Below the pieces are notes generated by a model. The model saw only the letters and a list, made by a program, of their open reading frames with translations. It did not search any database and was not told the DNA's origin. DNA of 64,000 nucleotides, taken from the NCBI RefSeq assembly GCF_004843725.1, contig NZ_CP039451.1:556501-620500 (forward strand), given 5' to 3'. Shown here piece after piece: positions 25,419 to 33,654 of this stretch. The position numbers were made by a program, and so were the translations under genes. How positions within the stretch are numbered: the stretch's first letter is position 1; every line of letters begins with the position of its first letter. This stretch comes from Psychroserpens sp. NJDZ02 (GTDB lineage: Bacteria > Bacteroidota > Bacteroidia > Flavobacteriales > Flavobacteriaceae).

Positions 25419-25843
25419 GTTGGAGCAATCTTAAAAAAAGCACAAAAACCGACTCAGGATACAGTTTATGTGTTCTACTTAACGTGGAATGCCATGGTAA
25501 TTCTTCATCGATATCATAGCCAAGAAAATAAAGAATATCCAGTCGAAGACTACAATGTGATACCAGTTTTCTATCACTAGTGATATTCTCTAAATAACCA
25601 ACTAAACAGAATTTGAAAAACACTACGGAATCTAAACTTTTTTGTCCACAATTTTCGTAATAGATTTTTGTTTGATTTCGTAGAAATTCTAAATCTAAAA
25701 CAGAAGATAATCATCTATAAAAATTGTCTTGAGGAACCTGACGACTCAACTGGACATTGTTGAATAATTTCTCTTCATCTATTTTGTGCCTTGCATTACT
25801 AAATATACGAAACTTATATATTTTTAACAACACGTTCTACAAC
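25419..25843 (-). mobile_element. IS1182-like remnant (transposase 5' part)
   Basis: On the minus strand the pieces RNQTKIYYENCGQKSLDSVV, FFKFCLVGYLENITSDRKL and GYDIDEELPWHSTLSRTHKL are the N-terminal region of an IS1182/IS5-type DDE transposase. The ends GTTGGAGCAA (25419) and GTTCTACAAC (25834) are decayed versions of the IS inverted repeat seen at 15315 and 16018. An internal deletion removes the C-terminal half. Confidence 0.75.
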
Positions 25844-25940
25844 AGGTACAAATGCTAACATTTGATGAAACAAAAATATTTTTAAAAACACATAAATTAT
25901 TAATAAACAATGAGTTTTCAATTAAATGAAACGATATAAA

Positions 25941-25998
25941 AAGACTGCTAGTCTATCTCATAATCAGATGTTCCATGGTTCGAGTCCATGTGGGACCA
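25941..25998 (+). tRNA. 3' half of a tRNA (CAT anticodon), probably an attachment-site remnant
   Basis: The stretch contains an anticodon loop CTCATAA, a perfect T-arm (CATGG-TTCGAGT-CCATG) and an acceptor 3' strand TGGGACC with discriminator A, but no D-arm and no 5' acceptor strand. A full tRNA would start GGTCCCA, which is absent. It is therefore a tRNA 3'-end copy, the usual trace of an integrated element, placed at the right edge of the accessory island. From here to the next gene (25999-26287) I see nothing else. Confidence 0.6.
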
Positions 25999-26287
25999 CA
26001 AAAAAAAAATCCTTGTAAGCACTAGTTGTTTTCAAGGGTTTATTTTTTAACATAGTCAAAATCTAGTAACTCCGATACTAGATATAAAAAGATCCATTTT
26101 TATTTACCAGCAACCTTTACTTGGGTTTTCAAGAGATTTACTTTTTTAAATTTGAAAGCATCTTCAACTTCTTTCGTCTATTTTAAGTATTAACCTGTAA
26201 TCGAAGCACATGTTATTTTTTTAATAACATAATATCGGGATACTTTCTTGATACTTTAAGATTAGATTGCCCACAAAATATATTGAA

Positions 26288-26992
26288 ATGGTTCAAATTT
26301 TAGTTGTCGAAGACGACGTTCATATCGCCGAATTGGTTACTATAAACCTTGAAGACGATCAAACAAGTTTAAAAAGTTGTTATAATGGTAGTGAAGGTTT
26401 TATAGAAGCTTCTACAAATGCTTATGACCTAATTATTTTAGATGTAATGTTACCTGGTAAAAAAGGCTTAGACATTTGCAGAGAGTTAAGAGCATCTAAT
26501 ATTAATACTCCAATACTCATGCTTACCAGTAAAAGTGATGAAATTGATAAGATTTTAGGCCTTGAAACAGGTGCAGACGATTATATGACAAAACCGTTTA
26601 GCGTTCGCGAATTGCAAGCTCGTGTAAAAGCTATAATTAGGCGCCAAACCTTAGATACTAAAACTACTACTTCAGAAGAAGAAAATTTACCTCTATTAAC
26701 TCGTAAAGATCTTGTGGTAAATCAAGAAATGCGAAAAGTAGAATTACTTGGAGAGCGTCTTAATCTTACCCCAAAGGAATTTGAATTACTGTGTTTATTA
26801 GCTAATAATGTGGGGAAAACTTATAGTCGTGCACAATTGTTACACCTTATTTGGGGGTATGAGTTTGAAGGTTATGAACATACCGTAAATTCTCATATTA
26901 ACCGTTTGCGAGCAAAAATAGAACAAGATCCTGGAAATCCAGAATATATACTTACCACTTGGGGAGTTGGGTACCGATTTTCTGAATACTAA
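26288..26992 (+). CDS. OmpR-family response regulator
   Basis: A 234-aa two-domain regulator: a receiver domain with phospho-acceptor Asp52 (LIILDVMLP) and conserved Lys (DYMTKPF), then a winged-helix Trans_reg_C domain (LTPKEFELLCLL, YEHTVNSHINRLRAKIE, TTWGVGYRF). I use the ATG at 26288 because the longer frame starts with TTG and adds seven residues before the first strand. The histidine kinase follows after 6 bp. The adjacent spondin-domain gene is a possible target. Confidence 0.95.
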   Translation: MVQILVVEDDVHIAELVTINLEDDQTSLKSCYNGSEGFIEASTNAYDLIILDVMLPGKKGLDICRELRASNINTPILMLTSKSDEIDKILGLETGADDYMTKPFSVRELQARVKAIIRRQTLDTKTTTSEEENLPLLTRKDLVVNQEMRKVELLGERLNLTPKEFELLCLLANNVGKTYSRAQLLHLIWGYEFEGYEHTVNSHINRLRAKIEQDPGNPEYILTTWGVGYRFSEY

Positions 26993-26998
26993 GACATT

Positions 26999-28477
26999 AT
27001 GAAAACAAAAAACACTTTATTTTATAAAATTGCAGGTGTACTCACCCTATTATTTGTAGTACTTGCCTTTTTAATTACCAGGACATCCACCCAACTTTCA
27101 GAAGATTATCACGACGAAATTACACAAGGCTTAAATAGAAATGTAGCAGGATATATTGTTGAAGAAATTCAAGGGCTTTACGATGGTGATTCGGTAGTCG
27201 GTTCTAAAATGAGTAGTCTAATGCATCATGTTATGGCTACAAATCCTGCGACGGAAGTTTACTTGTTAGACTTAGAAGGAAATATCCTTAAACATGTAGC
27301 GATGAATAAAGAGGTGAAAGCAAAGCGCATCGATTTAAAACCTATAACAGAATTTATTGCCCAAGATGGTGAAGTATTTATTAAAGGAGATGACCCAAAA
27401 TTACCAGGGACTAAAAAAATATTTTCAGCAGCACCCTACCTTTATAATAACGAAAAAGTAGGCTACATTTATACTATAGTAGGTGGTAATGATTATGATT
27501 CGCTGATTAAAAAACATGAGGCCAGCTATATTCGTAAACTAAGCATGCGTAATATCTTATATGCACTATTTGCAGCATTATTGGTGGCGTTGCTTTCCAT
27601 TTATATTATCACAAGAAATTTTAATAAAATTATTGCGGCGTTTACGTCTTTTAAAAATGGTAATCACGATGCCCGTGTGGCAGGTGTACAGCATGGCGAA
27701 ATGGGTTTATTGGCCAATACTTATAATGACATGGCTGATACCATCCAAAGTAATATTCAAGATTTACAAAGTGTCGACAACTTACGAAAAGAACTTATCG
27801 CAAATATTTCGCACGACTTAAGAACACCTATTGCTTCTATTCAAGGTTTTGTAGAAACTATTATGATTAAAGGTGATGCTTTAGATGAAAAGGAAAAGAA
27901 TCGTTACATGGAAATAGTGCTTAAAAACTCGGAACGTCTTAAAAAATTGGTTAATGATTTGTTTGAATTAAGTGTTTTGGAAGCTAACCAAAAAGCCGTG
28001 CAACCAGAAGCCTTACAAATGGCAGAAATTATTCAAGATATCGCCGATAAATACCGCATTATTGCTAAAGATAAAGGCGTAAGTATTAATACGGTGTATT
28101 CGAAAGATTTACCCTTCGTATATGCAGATATCGCCTTAATCGATCGTGCATTACAGAACATCATAGACAATGCCATTAAACATTGCGAGCAAGGTGATGT
28201 CGTTACCTTAGAGCTTTACACAGCAAATGATCAGGTGATGGTAAAGGTGTCCGATACGGGAAGAGGTATAGAGTCTCAAGAGTTACCTTATATTTTTGAA
28301 CGTTACCGTAAAGGCAAATTTTATTCCGATGCTGCAAAAGGTAGTGGACTTGGTTTGGCCATTGTTAAAAAGATTATGGACCTCCATAATTCAACCATAA
28401 AAGTGAATAGCATTTTAAACCAGGGTACCGAGTTTTATTTCAACCTGCCAGTGCTAAAAAGAACGCCATCGTTATAA
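26999..28477 (+). CDS. Sensor histidine kinase
   Basis: A 492-aa membrane kinase. TM1 lies at about 8-28, an extracytoplasmic sensor domain at 30-185, TM2 at 187-207 and a HAMP domain at 205-260. The HisKA H-box is ISHDLRTPI (His about 271), followed by the N-box NIIDNAIKH, G1 DTGRGI and G2 GSGLGLAIV. It phosphorylates the regulator encoded just upstream. The signal is unknown. Confidence 0.95.
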   Translation: MKTKNTLFYKIAGVLTLLFVVLAFLITRTSTQLSEDYHDEITQGLNRNVAGYIVEEIQGLYDGDSVVGSKMSSLMHHVMATNPATEVYLLDLEGNILKHVAMNKEVKAKRIDLKPITEFIAQDGEVFIKGDDPKLPGTKKIFSAAPYLYNNEKVGYIYTIVGGNDYDSLIKKHEASYIRKLSMRNILYALFAALLVALLSIYIITRNFNKIIAAFTSFKNGNHDARVAGVQHGEMGLLANTYNDMADTIQSNIQDLQSVDNLRKELIANISHDLRTPIASIQGFVETIMIKGDALDEKEKNRYMEIVLKNSERLKKLVNDLFELSVLEANQKAVQPEALQMAEIIQDIADKYRIIAKDKGVSINTVYSKDLPFVYADIALIDRALQNIIDNAIKHCEQGDVVTLELYTANDQVMVKVSDTGRGIESQELPYIFERYRKGKFYSDAAKGSGLGLAIVKKIMDLHNSTIKVNSILNQGTEFYFNLPVLKRTPSL

Positions 28478-28576
28478 ATTTTATATAATAATTTATACTA
28501 TGGTTATATCGTTGTTATAATTTGGTGATACTCTTGGAAGATATTTGTAGATATATAATCATTAACATATTTACAA

Positions 28577-29941
28577 ATGAAGAATTTTAAATTTATTACA
28601 CTTTTATCCGTTGTTACACTTTTTGCAAGTTGCAATAATGACGATGACAACACTACAGTAGCTCCAACCGAAACTACTAATTTTACAGTAAGTATTGAAA
28701 ATATTGGTAGTGCCTATAGTTTTATAGATTCTGGAATATTTAATACTCCTGTAGGAGATGCAAACCCTGGCCCAGCAACTCCAGGAAAACGTTACGAGTT
28801 TACTGTTAATGCTGGTAGAAGTCAAAAATTATCTTTTGCAACTATGTTAGCTGCAACCAACGATTTGTTTTTTGCTCCTGATGGTAATGGAATTGCATTT
28901 TACGATGATAATGGAGCTCCTATTTCTGGAGATGTTACCGATCAAGTTTATTTATGGGATGCCGGAACAGAAGTTAACGAAGAACCAGCAGTTGGTCCTA
29001 ATACAGTAGGTATGCAATCTGGTCCAGATACGGGAGAAGTAGAAAATGGAAACGTGTTAAAAATTGCAGACGTAACCAATGGTTTTATGTTTGATTTTCC
29101 AGAAGTAAACGAATTAATTTCAGTAAGCATCACACATATAGAAGGTACACTATTTACGATTTCTATTGAAGACTTAGCAACAGCTAGTTTAAATACTAGC
29201 GCAGGTATGTCTGCTGCTCCTTTATCTCCTGGTGTTTATGTTGTTCATGGTGGTACAAATCCTTTATTTACAGAAGGTGAATCTGATTACGGTCAAGGTG
29301 TAGAAGCTATTTCTGAAGATGGAAATGCCGCACCTCTTGGCGAATACACTGCTGATAACACAGGAGTTACCTTCCCATCGTCTCCAGGGATATTTGTGGT
29401 TCACGAAGGTGGTACTATGCCATTATTCACCTCAGGAAGCGCAGATTACGGCTTAGGTTTAGAGCATATTGCTGAAGATGGAAACCCAGCTATTTTAGTT
29501 GACAATCTAAGTCTGTTAGAAGGTCAAATTTCTGGTAATGTTTTTAATACAGTTGTTGGTGGTAGTGCACCAGGGCCTTTACTACCAGGAAGCACTTATA
29601 CTTTTAGTTTTACAACAGAAGAAGGAAACAGCTTATCATTTGCAAGTATGTTGGCTGCTACAAACGATGTTTTATTTGCTACTGAAGATACTGGAATTGA
29701 ATTATTCAGTGCAGACGGAACACCTTTAAGTGGAGATATTACAAATGAGGTTTACTTATGGGATGCCGGAACAGAGGTTAACGAACAGCCTGCAATTGGT
29801 CCAAATACGGTGACTAATCAACTAGCTGCAGATACTGGAATGGATGAAACAGGACAGGTTCAATTATTATCTAATATTACTGATGGCTTTGATTATCCAA
29901 GTGTGAATACGGTTTTAAAAATTACAATTACTGCAAATTAA
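28577..29941 (+). CDS. Spondin-domain lipoprotein with internal duplication
   Basis: A 454-aa lipoprotein (lipobox LFASC followed by NNDDDN). It holds two Spondin_N-type domains, about residues 35-200 and 310-454, that clearly arose by duplication: both contain FATMLAATNDLFFAPDG / FASMLAATNDVLFATED and YLWDAGTEVNE. Between them lie two short repeats (PGVYVVHGGTNPLFTEGESD / PGIFVVHEGGTMPLFTSGSA). Spondin domains bind surface polymers in other contexts. The Asp-rich tail after the Cys suggests export to the cell surface. The gene follows the two-component genes and has its own terminator. Confidence 0.88.
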   Translation: MKNFKFITLLSVVTLFASCNNDDDNTTVAPTETTNFTVSIENIGSAYSFIDSGIFNTPVGDANPGPATPGKRYEFTVNAGRSQKLSFATMLAATNDLFFAPDGNGIAFYDDNGAPISGDVTDQVYLWDAGTEVNEEPAVGPNTVGMQSGPDTGEVENGNVLKIADVTNGFMFDFPEVNELISVSITHIEGTLFTISIEDLATASLNTSAGMSAAPLSPGVYVVHGGTNPLFTEGESDYGQGVEAISEDGNAAPLGEYTADNTGVTFPSSPGIFVVHEGGTMPLFTSGSADYGLGLEHIAEDGNPAILVDNLSLLEGQISGNVFNTVVGGSAPGPLLPGSTYTFSFTTEEGNSLSFASMLAATNDVLFATEDTGIELFSADGTPLSGDITNEVYLWDAGTEVNEQPAIGPNTVTNQLAADTGMDETGQVQLLSNITDGFDYPSVNTVLKITITAN

Positions 29942-29961
29942 GATTACAAATTATTTTATAT

Positions 29962-30001
29962 AATCCGCGTTTCACCTAATGGAGAAACGCGGATTTTTTT
30001 T
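29962..30001 (+). terminator. Terminator of the spondin-domain gene
   Basis: AATCCGCGTTTC pairs with GAAACGCGGATT around a 10-base loop, followed by a run of eight T. From here to 30197 I see no gene. Confidence 0.9.
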
Positions 30002-30197
30002 GTGCCTTAGGATTCTTATATGTGGTTAAATGATGCAACGTCATTTTTATGAAAAAAGTGGTAGTAAAAATCTGAAAGTATTATAATTTAAACACCAACG
30101 TCTCTTTCTTAAACAATAAATTGTTGTTTGTTTTAAAAGAAATAAGTAATCCCCAACACATGGTATTCTGGTATAAAATTAGATAGCCTTACGGCGC

Positions 30198-30430
30198 TTA
30201 CTTTTGGAATAATTCAAATAAAATACAAGAAGAAAAAACATTAGCCTCTTCTTCAGTGATTTCTGTTTGAGATAAACGTTGTTGAAAGATAATATCTACC
30301 GTTTCTTTAGTAAAATCAAAAGAATAAATCTGCTCTAATCCGTAATCTGAAAGTCGACAACCTAAGTGATTTAAAAAGTCAACTCTATTTTGAATAGCCT
30401 CTAATAATTCTGATAAGTTTGAAATTGAAA
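30198..30430 (-). pseudogene. uxaC: C-terminal-type fragment of glucuronate isomerase
   Basis: On the minus strand a 75-codon frame without start reads LSELLEAIQNRVDFLNHLGC, then RLSDYGLEQIYSFDFTKETV and ends FELFQK-stop. The RVDFxxxxGCRLSDxGL block is characteristic of UxaC, the isomerase that converts glucuronate to fructuronate. The real enzyme has about 465 residues, so this is a gene scrap. It shows that a sugar-acid gene once stood here. No other uronate genes are near. Confidence 0.7.
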
Positions 30431-30585
30431 ATCAAACTTCAAAAGCTTATTTTTCAATATAATTGACATAATTATAGACTTAAAATTAAATTATCGGATC
30501 TAAATGTGGGCCGAACTTTGGTGAAGAATCCTTTTTTTTTGCAATTGTTCTATGATGTTCCAAACTATCTGTTGGGTTACCAGTA

Positions 30586-30755
30586 GTGCAAATAACCTAA
30601 ACTATAATAGCCAGAATACGTCCCACTCCAACGCACGCACGCAACGACGTTGGTCCTTTCGTCTCTATTATTACTCCTTCGCACAAAGAACTTACATCTT
30701 CTATATTAATCACTTACCTTTTAGATTAATTAAAAGAGGCTTATGCTGGGCGCAC
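30586..30755 (-). mobile_element. Miniature group II intron relic (second copy)
   Basis: This has the same layout as 24389-24562: intron 5' end (GTGCGCCCAGCATAAGCC), short domain I piece, the jump at TAATAATAGAGACGAAAGG, then domain V 3' strand. Its domain VI end is more decayed (about 30586-30615). It is again antisense to the following plus-strand gene and sits in an attC-like site. Confidence 0.65.
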
Positions 30756-30989
30756 AAACCGCATAAATTTTATTGCTAATGTTGGCTCATTTAGGAAATT
30801 CTTACGGAATTTCGTCGTTCGTGTTTTATTTACTATTTTCACTACTTAAACAATGCTACAAACCTTAGATGACTGATATGTAGAATGGAAATTATATTAT
30901 AAATACCATTCTAGTTCTCCTCTTGTTTCCTAGTAAAATTAATAGCTACTTTACTAATGAGCATAAAGTAAAGAACAACGTTGGTAATA
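30756..30989 (+). repeat. attC-like palindromic site 8 (second subtype, long)
   Basis: It runs from AAACCGCATAAATTTTATTGC to GAACAACGTTGGTAATA. It shares TTCGTGTTTTATTTACTA and GAGCATAAAGTAAAGAACAACGTT with site 5 but carries an extra segment (about 30870-30950) with its own inverted pair (AGAATGG / CCATTCT). Confidence 0.55.
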
Positions 30990-31000
30990 ATTAAATAAAA

Positions 31001-31456
31001 ATGAAATATATTTTTTTTACGATTCTTTTTTTTATGAATATCCCCTCTTGTCTATCACAAGAAGTTCATCCTTCTCTTAGTGTGATATTGCAAGACAGAC
31101 TTTTTGCTGACTTAACATTAAATGTAGGGAATAGTGACACTGGTGGTTCTGATTATAGTGGAAATTCTTCAGATATTGATATTGTCTTTACAGGTGTTTT
31201 TGCCGGTTTTGAAACAGACTTTATAGACACTTATGCCCCTAAAGTTGGAGTTGAAGTAAGCCTTTTAATTATTACAACTAGATTTTCGGTAATAAGCTAT
31301 TTTCAAAATGGTAATGTGACTATTCGTGGGTTGCCTGAAATTGGAATTGGCATTATAAACAAGGCAACGATTAGTTATGGATATGGTTTTTCTCCACATA
31401 AAAATAATTTAAAAAATGTAAGTAACCACCGCCTTAAACTTACAGTTTTTCTATAA
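31001..31456 (+). CDS. Small exported protein (cassette gene)
   Basis: A 151-aa protein with a signal peptide (cleavage near PSCLS-Q). The rest alternates hydrophobic strands and Gly-rich turns (IDIVFTGVFAGFETDF, PKVGVEVSLLIITTRF, GLPEIGIGIIN), which suggests a small beta-barrel or beta-sandwich at the outer membrane. No family is recognised. It lies 11 bp after the GTTGGTAATA core of an attC-like site. The 487 bp after it hold no gene; around 31611-31690 a weak attC-like arm (CTCTCACAAAACATATAAAA) can be seen. Confidence 0.6.
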   Translation: MKYIFFTILFFMNIPSCLSQEVHPSLSVILQDRLFADLTLNVGNSDTGGSDYSGNSSDIDIVFTGVFAGFETDFIDTYAPKVGVEVSLLIITTRFSVISYFQNGNVTIRGLPEIGIGIINKATISYGYGFSPHKNNLKNVSNHRLKLTVFL

Positions 31457-31896
31457 TTTTCAGCTTTTGTAAAAGTTTACACTTTTTATAAATTGCTTTT
31501 CTGCTAAATAGAAAAACGATATCACAACTACTTTCAGGATTTATTTCTTTAAAAATAATCTTGCATAAATTATATATACTAATCTACAAACTAAAAATAA
31601 TAAAATACCACTGCACGACTCTCACAAAACATATAAAAAATAGTGCGAGTTGTTGTTAACAAAAAGGTCCGAGTGTTTTAGCGCGATAAAAGTCTTTCAG
31701 AATTATAAAACATTAATTTTACTAAAAATCTGAATTATAGAAAATAGCAAAACAAACTAGAATTGAAAGTTGACAAAGTCACTTTAAGTAACATTGTTTA
31801 AAAAAATCACTAAATTAGTCCCTTATCAAAGCTAGTCAAACTTTGATTATTTCGTTTCTGAATAATAAACTACCAAGGCATATACCTAAAGACCAA

Positions 31897-31928
31897 CAAA
31901 CAAACAAACAAACAAACAAACAAACAAA
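31897..31928 (+). repeat. (CAAA)8 tetranucleotide tract in the leader of the TonB-like gene
   Basis: Eight perfect CAAA units end 15 bp before the ATG at 31944. Tracts of this kind change length by slippage, and here the change would alter promoter or leader spacing rather than the reading frame. No other tetranucleotide tract of this length was seen in the window. Confidence 0.9.
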
Positions 31929-31943
31929 CACTAAAAAATCACT

Positions 31944-32837
31944 ATGACATTTGAATCAAAAACAACTTTACTTACCGCCTTTACCATTTTGGTCTTTGCG
32001 TTTTCATTAAATGCTCAAAACCAAGAAACTGACGGCAGGGAAATTACGTCTTATAATCCCTTTGAAGTTGCTAGTGATTATGCCAATTTTAGTGAATGCA
32101 CCTCAACTAACACAGCGGAAAAAAGAGCTTGTTTTACAGACAAATTACAAAAGTTTTTTAATAAAAATTTAAAAATGCCTAAAGATTCCATCTCACAAAA
32201 TTTTGATGGAAAGGTCTATTTTAAATTCTTTACAGATACTAAAGGAAAGCTAGAATCCAAGGAGATTTTTAATACACCTGATAGTAAATTTATTGAAGAA
32301 AAAATAGATCTGGTCCTAAAAAAAACACCTTCACTAAAGGTGGTTCAACTAAAGGATACATCTGTTAGTACTGGTTATGTACTTTATGCCAAATTTAGCC
32401 CAGGAGAAGATATTAGACTAAGAGTAATAGACATTATCGTAAACAAAGAAAATTTAAAAAAAACAGAGGAAAAAGAAACCAACGATATTACTGGATTTGA
32501 GATCATTGAAGATAGACCCATATTTCCTGGGTGTGAAGAAGTAGAGAAAAACAGGCAGAGGTCCTGTTTTGATAATAAGATGAGCAGACACATCAGGAAG
32601 AACTTTAGTTTACCTGAAGAAACTGAAGAATTAGGAATAGATGGTAGAATAACCATTATGTTTAACATTGAAAAGGATGGTTATATAAAAAATATCACAA
32701 CCAGAGGACCGCACCCTTTGCTTGAATTGGAAGGACGAAGAATTATTGCAAAACTACCCCGTATGACTCCTGCTAAGCATAAAGGAAAGCCAGTTAGCGT
32801 GCCTTATAGTCTACCCATTACGTTTAAAATTAATTAA
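31944..32837 (+). CDS. Exported protein with TonB C-terminal-type domains
   Basis: A 297-aa protein with a signal peptide (FAFSLNAQ). Its C-terminal part (about 190-297) matches the TonB family C-terminal domain in the flavobacterial form: RPIFPGCEEVE...CFDNKMSRHIRKN...GIDGRITIMFNIEKDG and LPRMTPAKHKGKPVSVPYSL. Residues 45-160 look like a second, divergent copy (CTSTNTAEKRACFTDKLQKFF, GKVYFKFFTDTKG). It has no N-terminal membrane anchor or Pro-rich linker, so it is not a classical energy transducer. It may be a soluble periplasmic relative. The (CAAA)8 tract lies in its leader. Confidence 0.8.
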   Translation: MTFESKTTLLTAFTILVFAFSLNAQNQETDGREITSYNPFEVASDYANFSECTSTNTAEKRACFTDKLQKFFNKNLKMPKDSISQNFDGKVYFKFFTDTKGKLESKEIFNTPDSKFIEEKIDLVLKKTPSLKVVQLKDTSVSTGYVLYAKFSPGEDIRLRVIDIIVNKENLKKTEEKETNDITGFEIIEDRPIFPGCEEVEKNRQRSCFDNKMSRHIRKNFSLPEETEELGIDGRITIMFNIEKDGYIKNITTRGPHPLLELEGRRIIAKLPRMTPAKHKGKPVSVPYSLPITFKIN

Positions 32838-32849
32838 AAACCATGCTAC

Positions 32850-33480
32850 AGACAAAAGGTCATCGTATAAACCTAAAAAATGCTCCCTTAAAAAAGTTAT
32901 AATAAAATCTTGGAATTCAACAATACCTGTTGGGTGCATTTTACTGAGTTTTGTCGTAAAAATGAAAAAGCCTTTGATAGTTCTAAAATGAATTATGAAG
33001 TGGCTTTTAATTAAAAAAAACATTAGAAAAATACTTATGATGCTTTACGACTGGTTAAAATATCAATTGATACAGTACCTTATAGTATTCAAAAAGGGAA
33101 CCGAACATTTGCACTAAAAGTAAGACATCTTGGAATTTCTAAACCAAATCCATACATAACAGAAAGCATCTCGTAATTTATAAAACAGGAAGACAAATTA
33201 GATCGAGTATTAAAAAGTTTTGAAATAAATGGAAATTCGGGAGCATAAGATACAGATTGTACAGGCGGATTTACTACCAAAAAAAACACTTATAATTTTC
33301 GATAATATAACGAGCGAACATTATAATATAAATGGTAAAAATAAAACAAGTCCCTCCGAAATTTTCATCCACAAACAAGGGAATTGCGAAAAAAAAGGAG
33401 AAACTAAAACTATTAAGTCAGTACTTAAATTTATAAATAACGCATACACAGAAAGCACTTTATAACACCAGTCACCTTTG
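32850..33480 (+). pseudogene. Decayed coding sequence, unidentified
   Basis: Short frames broken by stops and shifts fill this stretch, e.g. VHFTEFCRKNEKAFDSSKMN near 32940, YDALRLVKISIDTVPYSIQK near 33038 and a 78-codon frame at 33229-33465. None has a recognisable domain or a plausible complete start. I read it as the remains of one or two genes and cannot name them. Confidence 0.35.
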
Positions 33481-33559
33481 TGCTATCTCAGAATATTATA
33501 AATAAATTAAAGACTACCTTAATTTTTATACGCTTAAATGGAAGTCTATTGCCTTTTGA

Positions 33560-33595
33560 ATACCTTTAGATTATAAAACACGTAATATGGTATAT
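33560..33595 (+). mobile_element. Scrap of the IS3-family transposase end
   Basis: CTTTAGATTATAAAACACGTAATATGGTATA matches the last codons of the IS3 remnant at 17805-17840 (LDYKTPNMVY) with one or two changes. Only about 35 bp remain. Confidence 0.5.
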
Positions 33596-33654
33596 TCTGA
33601 ACAAGACATTTAAAAACGTCCAAAAAACAAAGTCAGACACAAAACAACTTACTC

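Noticed and set aside
30552..30779. 75-codon plus-strand ORF
   Set aside because: It lies entirely over the miniature intron relic and attC-like arm on the opposite strand; no domain, start context or codon pattern supports a gene.
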